From the NCBI GenBank assembly GCA_001939145.1, contig LSRX01001535.1, positions 15,776 through 79,775 on the forward strand: DNA of 64,000 nucleotides. The letters are read 5' to 3'. Of the stretch, positions 55,348-64,000 are shown piece by piece (the stretch's first letter is position 1; each line of letters opens with the position of its first letter). The stretch is from Symbiodinium microadriaticum (Eukaryota; Sar; Dinophyceae; Suessiales; Symbiodiniaceae). Both the position numbers and the translations under genes were made by a program. Under the pieces are notes generated by a model. It did not search any database and had not been told where the DNA came from. It was given only the letters and a program-made list of their open reading frames with translations.

Positions 55348-55370
55348 AAATATATATATATATATATATA
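55348..55370. repeat. (AT)n microsatellite
   Basis: Uninterrupted AT repeat. Confidence 0.9.
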
Positions 55371-55439
55371 TGCTACCCCCCCCTCCAAAACCTATCTCGA
55401 AGTCTCTTTTTGTACCTTTTTAGACAAGTCTTGTATCCC

Positions 55440-55790
55440 ACAGCCGTTCAAACCAAAATTAGTGATAGTGAGTATTGCTTATTATCCCTTGTCCACGACG
55501 ACGCAGACCCGCTCAAACCTAGACAATGATGCTAAGCATTGCCTGCAATTCCGTCTATGCGACGACACAACAACGCTCAAACCAAAACAATGGTACTAAT
55601 TATTGCCTAATTCTCCCTGTCTACGACAACAACACAAAGCCGTTCGTTCAAAACGAGATAAAGACACTAAGTATTACCTGCTATTTCCTGTCTACGACGA
55701 CACAACACCGTTCGGACCCAAATAATGCAACGAAGTGGTGCCTCATGTCCTCTGTATATTACGCTATTAAACGGCGGACTCCTCCTGACT
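55440..55790. repeat. ~85-nt degenerate tandem repeat
   Basis: CCTGTCTACGACGACACAACACCG / GTTCAAACCAAAACAATGGTACTAAG-type units occur about four times. The open frame across them (55526-55792) is probably incidental. Confidence 0.65.
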
Positions 55791-55804
55791 AAAATCTTTA
55801 TCTG

Positions 55805-56460
55805 TAGGGTATGCCATAGGGTATTGCATAAAGTATTCTAAAGGGTATACTAAAAGGTATTCTAGAGGATATTCTATGAGGTATATTTGAGATATACAGA
55901 GGGTATATCACAAAGGCGGTCTTCTGTAAGGTATTCTACTACAGGGTATTCCGGATGGTATTCAACAGGGCATTCTTTCAGGTATTCTATAGGGTACTCC
56001 ATAAGGTATTGTACAAAAGGTATTTTGTAGTCTCGTCTTTTTCGGAAGGTATTCTGTAGGGTATCTATATGAGGTCTATCAGGTATATAGAGGTGGTATT
56101 CTATAAGGTGGTTATAAAACTATTCTTCATGGTTCTTGATTTTCTTCGTAGGAATCCCTTACCCAAAAGCTACAATTCAACTAGCCTTCTCAGATCTTGG
56201 GCTCCGCCTGGTTTTCCATGTATAAAATCCCTATCTATAGGGTGCTTTATAGGGTTTCATAGGGGATTCTACAGGGTATCCTATAAGGTATTGTATAGAT
56301 TTTCTATATGGCATACACAAGGTATTCTATAGGCGAAAGGGTATTCCATAAGGTATATGCCAGGTATATAGGATATATTTTATATGGCAAGGGTATCCTT
56401 GTTGAAATTCTTGAAGGTAGAAAGAGGGTGTTGTTCTATAAGGTATGTTGAATGATACTT
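55805..56460. repeat. Degenerate GGTATTCTATA repeat field
   Basis: Dozens of GGTATTCTATAGGGTATTC-like units of 15-20 nt with no fixed period. Open frames here are Y/F/I-rich and not called. Confidence 0.8.
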
Positions 56461-56790
56461 TTCGACTGGTAGGTTCCTGGTTTCCTCCATTCATAGGAAT
56501 CCGTTTCTCTACTTACCTTACAAAACAAAAACAAATTTCTATATAGAAGTAAAGTAAAGATCATACTGCAAGTCACAAGATACATCTGTGCAGCACATGA
56601 AATCCAGTGTTTCGACTATAGCATTCCATTGCTTTTCCAACCTCAAAAATCTAATGGTGAAAAAGTGATGAAAACACTGTTATTTACGATGAAAAATAGT
56701 AAAACCTAGATTTTGGAGGGAGGGTACCATATATATGTATAGTACATGGCATATAGTATGTACTATCCCATGAGACCCCGATACTTCTGA
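56460..56790. other. AT-rich region without recognisable genes
   Basis: Unique AT-rich DNA; nothing supported. Confidence 0.5.
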
Positions 56791-56999
56791 ATCAAAGAAT
56801 ATATCTTGAATTATGAAAAGATCTTTGATACGATGGTATAGGGCTTTTTCTCTGGATTAGGGGTGTGTGGCTGTTTGGGTCAGGGACGTAAACACTTTCA
56901 AAAAAAAACAGGTACCGCATTGAGCTGAATGCATTTGGCATATTGCGCATGGGTAACCAGGTAACCCCAAACCCTGAAACTTCGAGCCTCCCTAAACCC

Positions 57000-57103
57000 A
57001 GTGACTCCAATATCCCTTAATTAAGGCATATACCCTAAATCCTATTCGGGTTCCTATTATAATGTAAGGGATATTCCTCAATTAACGGGTGTTGGAGTCT
57101 CTG
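57000..57103 (+). mobile_element. Family F element (best copy)
   Basis: AGTGACTCCAATATCCCTTAATTAAGG at the left and CTCAATTAACGGGTGTTGGAGTCTCTGG at the right. Confidence 0.75.
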
Positions 57104-57157
57104 GGAACCCTAAACCCTAAACCCGAAACCCTAAACCCAACTCAAAAACCAATCAAC

Positions 57158-57240
57158 TCTGATATGTGGGCCACGAATTCAGGGGAGGTCCCAGACGCTC
57201 GTGCTCATGTCCGAAGCCAGCAGATGGCCGAAAGGAACGA
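57158..57240 (+). CDS. Candidate exon ending at a family A left end
   Basis: 27 codons (contains SGEVPDARAHVRSQQMAERN) ending at GTAGGGGCTGAGTAG, a family A fragment. Confidence 0.45.
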
Positions 57241-57241
57241 C

Positions 57242-57256
57242 GTAGGGGCTGAGTAG
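57242..57256 (+). mobile_element. Family A left-end fragment
   Basis: TAGGGGCTGAGTAG only; a family B element begins 10 nt on. Confidence 0.6.
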
Positions 57257-57266
57257 CTTCATTCCC

Positions 57267-57383
57267 TACTTGGAGTTTCATGGGTAATTATAAGTGGGGC
57301 TTATAATTAGGGTAAACTATAGTTCTAACCCATATTCGGGGACCTTTTAACCCCACTTAGAACTACCCATGAACCTCCAAGTA
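57267..57383 (+). mobile_element. Family B element
   Basis: TACTTGGAGTTTCATGGGTAATTATAAG and AGAACTACCCATGAACCTCCAAGTA. Confidence 0.85.
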
Positions 57384-57403
57384 AACCTCCACAACACTCC
57401 CTC

Positions 57404-57500
57404 CAGGCGCCTTTAACCTTTGACCCAAGGACCAGAGGTGGCGAAAGCCCCTTCAAACAGAGCTGGGCCTTGATAAGCAGCCTACATCAACACCCCATAA
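57404..57500 (+). CDS. Candidate exon, unknown product
   Basis: After CTCCAG, open (contains LTFDPRTRGGESPFKQSWAL) until CCCTAAA spacers. Confidence 0.4.
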
Positions 57501-57798
57501 AACCTAAAACCCCTAAGCCCTAAAACCCTAACACCTTAAACCCTAACACCTAAACCCCAACCCTAAAACTTGAACCCTGAGCCCTAGAACCCCAACCTCC
57601 AAGTACCAAAAACCCTAAACCCTCAGCCCTCAAGAAGTAATTCTCCAGCATAGCAGAGCTCACAAAGCTTTTTCTGTTCCATTCCCAAGCGCACTAAGGT
57701 GTAGAGTTTAAGGCTACGGTTCAGGGTTTGGGGGAGGGGGGGGTGTTGGGGTGGCTTAGGGTTGGGGGCTTGTTGGTTTCATGATGGCGCATAGAACC

Positions 57799-57874
57799 CT
57801 AACCTCCCAGGTACCTACTATATAGGGCCCTAGGGGCTCTAGTACCCTATATAGTAGGTACCTGGGGAGGTTAG
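57799..57874. mobile_element. Family J short palindromic element
   Basis: CTAACCTCCCAGGTACCTACTATATAGGG and its near-perfect inverse ending GGTACCTGGGGAGGTTAG. An exon-like block starts right after its terminal AG. Confidence 0.8.
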
Positions 57875-57925
57875 AAGAAGATCATGCAGGATTTCCGGAC
57901 TGCCGGTCTTGAGATTTCGGGTTGA
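57875..57925 (+). CDS. Candidate exon after the family J element
   Basis: KKIMQDFRTAGLEISG then TGA, beginning at the element edge. Confidence 0.4.
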   Translation, partial: KKIMQDFRTAGLEISG

Positions 57926-57956
57926 GCGTCTTAGGGTTTAGGGTATCAGGTCGGAC

Positions 57957-58014
57957 CAGGACGTGAACCGAAGGATCGCGATGTGCAAAAACACGCCTCC
58001 GAATCCATCATAGC
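57957..58014 (+). CDS. Candidate exon, unknown product
   Basis: QDVNRRIAMCKNTPPNPS then TAG. Confidence 0.3.
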
Positions 58015-58134
58015 AGCTTTTTGCACAAATCTTGTCTGCAGAAGGTATAGACAGACAGGTAGACAGAGGTCTCGGTAGCTTTTTGATCCTAAACTCTGCA
58101 GCCCCCGACACCTAAGCAGAAGCTTGTTGTGCCT

Positions 58135-58239
58135 ACTGTTGATGATATAAATTCCTGCATTACCTTAAGGATCCTAAACTATGGGAATTATGGTATATTC
58201 CTTATTGTGGGTAATGCAGGATTTCTATCATCAACCGTA
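58135..58239 (-). mobile_element. Family E element
   Basis: TACTGTTGATGATATAAATTCC and GGATTTCTATCATCAACCGTA; reverse core. Confidence 0.8.
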
Positions 58240-58478
58240 TGCCTGAAATTTGGGATCCCGAGGGCTTAAAATTCCGTAGGCACAAGACTCCTTTGCTGGC
58301 CTCAGCACGCACCCCGAGATTCGAAAGCGAACTCGATGACTGTACGTCTCACCTAGCACCGCCTGGACACTCAGAGCTCCTTCACTGTGCACATAACATA
58401 GAAGCCCTACATAATTACCACTTCTGTCCCTTTGGGCTCCTTACACTATCCCTTTGCGTTCCTTACACTATCCCTTAG
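58240..58478 (+). CDS. Candidate exon directly after a family E element
   Basis: Open from the element edge for about 79 codons; the first 57 (contains WDPEGLKFRRHKTPLLASAR and ESELDDCTSHLAPPGHSELL) are strongly protein-like. Confidence 0.5.
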
Positions 58479-58649
58479 GGTTCCTTATTTGGGGTTCCTG
58501 ATACTTTCTCTTAGGAGTCCTTATACTATCCCTTAGGGTTCCTTATCGAAGTGACAGTAGAATATACCCCTCAAAAACCTCATTCTGGCTCATGAAGGCT
58601 CCTACAGATGCCGTGCTAAGCATTTTGGGACGTCAGCTTGTGGGGGTAT

Positions 58650-58895
58650 ACGGGTTTTAGTGCTTTAGGGTTTAGGGCTTTAGGGTTTAGGGCTTTAGGG
58701 GTTTAGGGTTTAGGGGTTTAGGGTTTACGGGTTTACGGTTTTAGGGTTTTAGGGTTTTGGGGTTGAGGGTTTAGGGGTTTAGGGTTTTAGGGTGTTAGGG
58801 TTTAGGGGTTTAGGGTTTTAGGGTGTTCGGGTTTAGGGTTTTAGGGTTTAGGGCTTTAGGGGTTTAGGGTTTTAGGGTTTAGGGCTTTTCGGCTG
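58650..58895. repeat. TTTAGGG-type array
   Basis: Long run of TTTAGGG, TTTTAGGG and TTTAGGGG units with no coding content. Confidence 0.9.
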
Positions 58896-58927
58896 AGTGG
58901 TGAAATTTGGGATTGTGCAACAGCTAA

Positions 58928-59031
58928 CTTTGGGGCTGAGTAGGTAACCTTTAACCCTTTCGGGGCTTATATAAACTTAAAATAAGTCAAAAGGTTAACC
59001 CTTTTTGGGGCTAAGGTACTCGGCCCCGAAG
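58928..59031 (+). mobile_element. Family A element
   Basis: Full-length; ends CTTTGGGGCTGAGTAGG and TACTCGGCCCCGAAG. Confidence 0.85.
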
Positions 59032-59084
59032 TTGAAGACTTAATTTAAGGTATGTTCCTTAATTAAAGGGTATTGGGTTATGGG

Positions 59085-59270
59085 TATTTCATGAGGCCTA
59101 GACTGGGATTTGGAGTGGCTTTCTATTTTGTAAACAGAACCAGGAACCCGATGAGGCATACCGCCACTGATTGTTCAGGTCCCTACATTAACCCTCGCCT
59201 CAAACATAGTTTCGGCTTTAGGGGTAATCGAGGACCGATTGCAATGACTATTCTCGCGAATATTTCTTAA
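59085..59270 (+). CDS. Candidate exon, unknown product
   Basis: About 61 codons to TAA (contains FGVAFYFVNRTRNPMRHTAT and SFGFRGNRGPIAMTILANIS). Confidence 0.45.
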   Translation, partial: YFMRPRLGFGVAFYFVNRTRNPMRHTATDCSGPYINPRLKHSFGFRGNRGPIAMTILANIS

Positions 59271-59391
59271 AAAAAAGCACACGTTGTAGTCCACCTCCAA
59301 AGCCTTTTTCGCCACAGTTGGAATGCAGTACCAGTACGTTTACATATCTAGATGTTTTTCTGTTTTCACTGAGCCCCTAAACCCTCAACCT

Positions 59392-59612
59392 GCAGAAGCT
59401 TTCTAGAAGCCCGAAATGCCCGAAGGGAGCCCTGATAGAAACCCTCATTCGGAACCAAACTCATGACCGTCTCGCCTATGTGGGGAGCCGAAAACGCCCA
59501 GGCCGTTTCACGGTGCGCAGCTTGGCGCTCACCCCTAGGGCAAGTACTGCACCCAACGCTGCAGTTGCGGACCCGACAACCCAGAATCGTCCATGCTGCG
59601 ACTCCAAAGCCT
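59392..59612 (+). CDS. Candidate exon, basic, unknown product
   Basis: After CCTGCAGAAG-type context, 73 codons stay open to TAA (contains ALIETLIRNQTHDRLAYVGS and RKRPGRFTVRSLALTPRAS). Confidence 0.5.
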
Positions 59613-59672
59613 AAACCTTAAAACCTAAACCCTGAGCCCTAAACCCGAAAACCTAATGCCTGAACCCTAAAC

Positions 59673-59855
59673 ATGACTGCTCTCACTCTTGGATTTGCGC
59701 CTCAAGCCTCATCTTCAGTGCTCTTGAGCCACCCATCTCTTCAAGTCCGATTTGAGCCCGGGCGCCCCCGTTTTTGCGAAGCAACCGGCTGTGCCCGCGA
59801 GCTGAGGGTGCAAAAGCAGAGCATACATGCAACACGATTTGGATTCGAGGGTTGA
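59673..59855 (+). CDS. Small ATG-to-stop ORF
   Basis: 60 codons from ATG (contains APQASSSVLLSHPSLQVRFE and CARELRVQKQSIHATRFGFE) to TGA. Could be a small protein or terminal exon. The N-terminus is mildly hydrophobic and Ser-rich, as in some transit peptides. Confidence 0.4.
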   Translation: MTALTLGFAPQASSSVLLSHPSLQVRFEPGRPRFCEATGCARELRVQKQSIHATRFGFEG

Positions 59856-60160
59856 AGAACGCAGGAGGCGTAATGCTTAGAACAAGGTGTTGAGTAAATC
59901 TGATTGTAAGGCTACCGGGATTCTAAACAGGAACACATACAAAAAAAAACAAACACGCTACTTATTGTTCGAACCACCTACATTACGGCCCGAAAGAATG
60001 CTTCCTGCGACCCAGAACTCGAAAGAGTTGTGAATCTCTCGCTCAAGGGCTAGCAAGAAACCCTAAGCCCTAAAACCGTAAACCCTAAACCGAAACTCTG
60101 ATCCCAAACTGAAAACCCTGGGGCGTAAGCTATAAACTCGGAGACCGAAGCCTCAAACCC

Positions 60161-60337
60161 TACGGTTGATGATCTGAATCCTGCGTTACCCATAATAAGG
60201 AACATGCCATAATTTCCATGGCTTAGGATATAATTCCCATAGGTTAGGATTCTTTAAAACAAGGAATAGACATGAGTAAACCATAATTCCCATAGTTCAG
60301 GGTACTTAAGGTAATGCAGGATTTATACCATCAACGC
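60161..60337 (+). mobile_element. Family E element with internal duplication
   Basis: TACGGTTGATGATCTGAATCC at the left, TTTATACCATCAACGCTAG at the right; AATTCCCATAG core present twice. Confidence 0.7.
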
Positions 60338-60434
60338 TAGTCTTACCCGGTCATGCCTAACTCTTTCAAACCCCAAACTCTGATCCCAAACTTAGGCTCT
60401 AAACTCCAAACCCTGAGCCCTAAAATCTTTCACC

Positions 60435-60630
60435 TGAAACATTTCCCTAAGGCCCTAAACCCCTAAACCCTGAACCGCAAGATCATTAACAAACCCCTAA
60501 ACCCCTAAACCCAGCCCCTAAACCCTAAAAAGAAAAAGCATTCAGGAACCCCTAAACCCCTAAACCCTAAACCCCTAGACCCTGAAGCCCCTAAACCCCC
60601 AGACCCTAAACCCTAAACCCCTAAACCCCA
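60435..60630. repeat. CCCTAAA-type array
   Basis: CCCCTAAA and CCCTAAAC units with short interruptions. Confidence 0.85.
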
Positions 60631-60769
60631 AAGGAACCCCAAGCAAGGAACTCTATAGATCCCCTTAAGGACCCCTATAGATCCCTTTAAGGAACCCTAT
60701 AGAATAAGGAACCCCTAGCTGACTACAAAACCGAGGACCTGTTAGCGAAGCCTCCACCACCCGCTAGCC

Positions 60770-60828
60770 ACTGAGGTGAAGAAAAGAAGAAGGCGACGAA
60801 GAAGAAGAAGGACGGAGCTTCGGGGGTT
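60770..60828 (+). CDS. Candidate lysine-rich exon
   Basis: EEKKKATKKKKDGASG read before TTTAGGG repeats; resembles lysine-rich tails seen elsewhere in the window (19104, 63313). Confidence 0.3.
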
Positions 60829-61215
60829 TAGGGGTTTTGTGGGTTTTGTGGGTTTGGGGTTTAGGGGCTTTCGGGGTTTCGGGGTTTGTGGGTTTGGGGT
60901 TTAGGGGCTTTAGGGGTTAGGGCCTATATTATGGGTCTTATGGGTTTGGGGTTTAGGGGCTTCAAGGGTTTGTGGGTTTGGGGTTTCGGGGTTTATGGGT
61001 TTGGGGTTTAGGGCTTTAGGGGTTAGGGCCTATATGGGTCTTATGGGTTTGGGGTTTAGGGGCTTTAGGGGTTTGTGGGTTTGGGGTTTCGTGGTTTATG
61101 GGTTTGGGGTTTAGGGGTTTGGGGGTTTAGGGTTAGGGGTTTAGGGGTTTATGGGTTTGGGCCTAGCGTTTAGTGTTTAGGGGTTTATGAGTTTAGGGTT
61201 TAAGGTTTAGGTCGG
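60825..61215. repeat. GGGTTTGGGGTTTAGG higher-order array
   Basis: Telomere-like units with a 60-90 nt higher-order period, including two copies of GGGCCTATAT...GGGTCTTATGGG. Confidence 0.85.
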
Positions 61216-61479
61216 AGCCTTAGGGTAATATCCTACGGCCTAGGCCACGAACACGGCCTTAAAAATTCGAACAGGGTTTGGGGGTCCGTTATACTATAAT
61301 TATAATATGGAACCCCCCCAAAAATAAAGCTATTCTATTTATTGAGGCTCCTATATTATGCCTAGCGGCCACTGTCCCAAACCTATGCCGACACCCTCGG
61401 GTTGTGAGGTACTGCGGCGCTGGACACAATCCTGGATTTAGGGCTTAGGGTTTAGGGGGGATTACCCTTGCTTCGGTTT

Positions 61480-61582
61480 CTTAGGGCTGAGTAGGTAACC
61501 TTTAGAACCTTTTGGGGCTGATATAAACCTATTCTAACTCAAAAGGTCAACCTTTTTTTGGGCTAACGTACTCGGCCCCTCA
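61480..61582 (+). mobile_element. Family A element within a longer duplicated block
   Basis: Full-length; its left flank matches that of the copy at 6306 (TACCCTTGCTTCGGTTTC). Confidence 0.85.
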
Positions 61583-61597
61583 GATGTAAGAGGTTAA

Positions 61598-61662
61598 GGT
61601 GTCGGGCTCTGCTCCTTCGGAGCGCTGGAGTTGTCTCTGGCGGTTTTGTCTCTCATGTGGAA
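61598..61662 (+). CDS. Candidate exon, Ser/Cys/Trp-rich
   Basis: SAPSERWSCLWRFCLSCGSP before CCCTAAAC spacers. Confidence 0.3.
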
Positions 61663-62016
61663 GCCCTAAACCCCAAACCCGAAACCCTAATCCCTAAGCC
61701 CCAAAAAAAATCAAACCGAAACCGTCCTCTCCGACCCTAAACCCCAAACCCTAATCCCTAAGCCCTAAGCCAAGGATCACCTCTCCGACCCAAGCTATTT
61801 CTCTCTTGGAAGCTGCTAAGTAGAAGCCCAAGGTTGCAGGGTCTACCTACCCAGAGAGCCCCATACCCCTTAGCTAAGGATACTGCTAAGGTCCCTATAA
61901 CCTAAGGGTATATTAGTTTAGGGTGCTTGGTTTATGGTGTTTACGGTCATGGTTCCGGGGGGAAGGGGTGTAGTTTTCAAGGTCTAGAGGTTGCGGGCTT
62001 TAGGGTTGGACTGTCT

Positions 62017-62081
62017 GCAGGCAACAAAAGAAGCACAAGACTTCTCTGACATGGAGTCAGGCCATGAGCTCTGCTTCGGTT
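62017..62081 (+). CDS. Candidate exon, acidic
   Basis: After GTCTGCAGG: ATKEAQDFSDMESGHELCFG. Confidence 0.4.
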
Positions 62082-62152
62082 TAGGGTTCAGGGTGTAGGG
62101 TTTAGGGTTTAGGGTCATGCTCCAGTGAAGAAGTGTCCACATGATCTCTGAA

Positions 62153-62213
62153 GGGTTTCAAAAAGGATCTCAACATCCCCAAAGGCTTGGCAGGTGCAGT
62201 GGTACAAGGCGTC
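62153..62213 (+). CDS. Candidate exon, unknown product
   Basis: FKKDLNIPKGLAGAVVQGV then TAG. Confidence 0.35.
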
Positions 62214-62247
62214 TAGGACGAGGACCCATACAGTCCCCCCTGCTTAG

Positions 62248-62397
62248 GTTGTGGAGCGTGGGGTGGCCATCATTTTTGGAGGAAGGAGTGCCGGTGACGT
62301 AGGTGGAGGTAGGCCTGGTAGGCAAGTATTCGCAAAGTCAGGGGCGGATGCATGCGTTCCAGCTCTCATGAGGCCCTTCGAAGCCAAGAACAAGTAA
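62248..62397 (+). CDS. Candidate terminal exon, unknown product
   Basis: After GCTTAG, 49 codons (contains ERGVAIIFGGRSAGDVGGGR and CVPALMRPFEAKNK) then TAA. Confidence 0.45.
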   Translation, partial: VVERGVAIIFGGRSAGDVGGGRPGRQVFAKSGADACVPALMRPFEAKNK

Positions 62398-62704
62398 TAT
62401 AGGGTCTGGCATAATTATATGTATATACACAATAATAACAATAATAATAATAATAATAAGCATGACACTTTGCATAATTAACCATATATATAGTAAAAAT
62501 AAGGGTAGTATTCAACAGTATTCCTTTCGGTTTCATGTTGTATTTACAACGTAGAGACGTAGACCCAACATGGTCACTGTTCCAAGCTATCTAAGGATTG
62601 AAAGCCTTGAACCTACGCTACATCCCAAACTTTCGAGCCGAGGTGCTCCTCAAAAGCCGCCCAAAAAATCGAATTCCAAGTTTAAGTATCTTAAACCCTA
62701 AACC

Positions 62705-62925
62705 CTAAACCCATATGTTTAACTGCTGTTTCAGAGGTTTAGGGCCTTTGGCTGGAGTCCACGCTACAGGAGCTCGGGGAGTCGGGTTTTGGGTAGACTT
62801 TTCTTCGACGATCCGGGGGTTCGGAGGCTCAAGCACGACGTAGCTTTTGTAAGCTTCGGACTTGCCGGAACCAACTTTCTCGTTGGGTCCCTCTGAGTTC
62901 TTGGATCTGTTTATCAAGGCGGAAA
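62705..62925 (-). CDS. Candidate terminal exon, minus strand, abutting a family A element
   Basis: On the minus strand the frame opens at the base after the element's CCCCTAAAG and runs about 73 codons to TAG (contains KVGSGKSEAYKSYVVLEPPN and APVAWTPAKGPKPLKQQ). On the other side of the element, 63029-63105 minus is also open. Lys/Pro-rich, unknown family. Confidence 0.5.
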
Positions 62926-63028
62926 CTTTAGGGGCTGAGCAGGTGACCTTTAACCGTTGGGGCTTATATACACCTAGTTTTTGTTCAAGAGGTTAACCTT
63001 TTTTGGGCTAAGGCACTCGTACCCTAAG
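62926..63028 (+). mobile_element. Family A element between two minus-strand open blocks
   Basis: Full-length; right end diverged to GGCACTCGTACCCTAAG. Confidence 0.8.
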
Positions 63029-63105
63029 AAATTTTGCCATCCTACAGAGAGTGGGTTCTGGTAGGTCAAGTGGGTACACCCCATGGCCTGCAGCATCCGC
63101 TACAC
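63029..63105 (-). CDS. Candidate exon, minus strand
   Basis: Contains AAGHGVYPLDLPEPTLCRMA on the minus strand, reading straight into the family A element. Confidence 0.4.
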
Positions 63106-63312
63106 GGCTTAGGGTGGGTTTATTCTGTAATGTTCCTAAGCTATGTGCTCGCTGCTAACGTGTCCTGGATCCGTGCTTCACAGAACGCCTAAAAACTCGG
63201 GGCCTTATCATGCTTGAAGCCTTGACCGCAAACGCGAATTGAGCGGATCATGCCGCGAACCCTTAGCCCTAGAATACCGGTGGAAGCCCTAAGCAGCAAG
63301 TCTGCCTGCCAC

Positions 63313-63383
63313 AGATGAGCCAAAGCCCAAGAGCAAGAAGAAGAAGGCCCGTGGAAGCTTCCTCTTTTGTTGTCTCCATACTT
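63313..63383 (+). CDS. Candidate terminal exon, lysine-rich
   Basis: After CTGCCACAG: DEPKPKSKKKKARGSFLF to TAG. Confidence 0.4.
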
Positions 63384-63671
63384 AGAGGATCTTGTGAATT
63401 CGTCACTAGGGGCTAGAAGATGTTGTAGACAAGGTGAACAGTAGAACCGGAGCTTGTTTATGGTCTTGTTTTGCAGGTACTTCCAACCTTCCTTACTTGA
63501 TCTCCTGGTCCCTTCAGTATGGGAGTTTCTGAAATGAAGGAACCCCTAGGAACGGGCTGCTTAACACAAGGATCTTGAACACGATACCCTGAAAAAACAT
63601 GTTTGGGCTCGAGGCGTTTTTCTAGGGTTTAGGGTTTAGGGATTCTAGGGGGGTTTGTAGGGATTCATCTC

Positions 63672-63781
63672 CAGAGCTTGGAGAGGAAAATTTTGCCTTC
63701 GGAGCAGTTTCCGCTGGAGCCTTGGCAGGTCCGACGAGGAGCGAGGCATGAAGTCCTTACTTGGAGGTTCATGGGACTTGG
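63672..63781 (+). CDS. Candidate exon reading into a family C element to its GTAAGC
   Basis: After TCCAG, 36 codons (contains ILPSEQFPLEPWQVRRGARH) continue through the element's first 23 nt (as TWRFMGL) to GTAAGC. Suggests the element's internal donor is used. Confidence 0.5.
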
Positions 63782-63870
63782 TAAGCATAGTTATAGGAAG
63801 TTATAGGTACCTTAATTCAGGCTATAAGCAGTTATAGGTATAGTTCTTAAGTCCCATGAACCTTTAAGTA
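63758..63870 (+). mobile_element. Family C element
   Basis: TACTTGGAGGTTCATGGGACTTGGTAAGC at the left; TCCCATGAACCTTTAAGTA at the right. Confidence 0.8.
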
Positions 63871-63871
63871 G

Positions 63872-64000
63872 CAGGATGTCCGAAACCATGGAATTTTGGA
63901 GGAAGGCATGATGAAATCCTGAACACCATGAACCCTACATGTAGCTTGCCGGAGCCGCTAGCCGCTAGCCTGAATCATAACACCATCAACTCTGCAAATC
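63872..64000 (+). CDS. Candidate exon after a family C element, runs off the window
   Basis: Starts at the element's TAG and stays open to the window end (contains WNFGGRHDEILNTMNPTCSL). Confidence 0.4.

Noticed and set aside
56069-56332. 87-codon frame in the GGTATTCTATA field
   Set aside because: Composition is dictated by the repeat; no start context, splice signals or protein-like mix.
1-64000. Dinoflagellate spliced-leader relics
   Set aside because: I looked for the GTAGCCATTTTGGCTCAAG-type sequence. Only CCGTAGCCATAGG at 30437 resembles part of it, which is too short to support.

Overview
The window looks like nuclear DNA of an intron-rich alga, most probably a dinoflagellate. Four things point there. 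TTTAGGG/CCCTAAA telomere-type repeats are scattered through most intergenic and intron-like DNA. Short exon-like open blocks alternate with repeats. Several families of short inverted-repeat elements sit exactly between open reading blocks, like the introners known from dinoflagellates. A long AP-endonuclease/reverse-transcriptase (LINE-type) element is present. No dinoflagellate spliced leader was recognised, so the assignment is an inference.

Layout. From 1 to 39.8 kb and from 57 to 64 kb the sequence is a patchwork of exon-like blocks (mostly 40-250 nt, both strands, products not recognised), TTTAGGG-type spacers, tandem arrays, microsatellites and at least eight families of 70-400 nt inverted-repeat elements, labelled A to J here. 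Family A has 20 near-complete copies, all in the same orientation. In several places an exon-like frame starts right at an element end, and at 35692-36194 one frame stays open across two family A copies once each element and one target duplication are removed. A cysteine-rich repeat protein lies at 9.7-11.1 kb (minus strand) and a frameshifted coding relic at 21.5-23.0 kb. There is a 292-base assembly gap at 26661-26952.

From 40.2 to 53.5 kb the sequence changes completely: no TTTAGGG repeats, no introners, and long plus-strand ORFs packed 130-220 nt apart, bracketed by two (TTG)n tracts (39950-40165 and 53867-53967). In order the genes encode AP endonuclease + reverse transcriptase + C2H2 zinc fingers; a ubiquitin-specific-protease-like domain; an unknown basic protein (two exons); a kinase-fold protein; a 2-oxoglutarate/Fe(II) oxygenase; and a 1186-residue protein with a sugar-transferase motif and a proline-rich middle. 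I read this as one roughly 13.7 kb LINE-type retroelement, or a retroelement plus captured cargo. A 13-nt hairpin motif (GG-G-GNC-TTT-GNC-C, stem bases covarying) occurs about 21 times in its genes, spacers and one intron, in all three codon phases, and was not seen outside it. This shared signature is the best evidence that the genes form one unit.

From 54.0 to 57.0 kb the DNA is AT-rich and holds three partial copies of a conserved 18S rRNA segment, two related long fold-back elements and degenerate GGTATTCTATA repeats. Exon calls rest on open frame, composition and splice-like ends only; names are given only where motifs could be seen.
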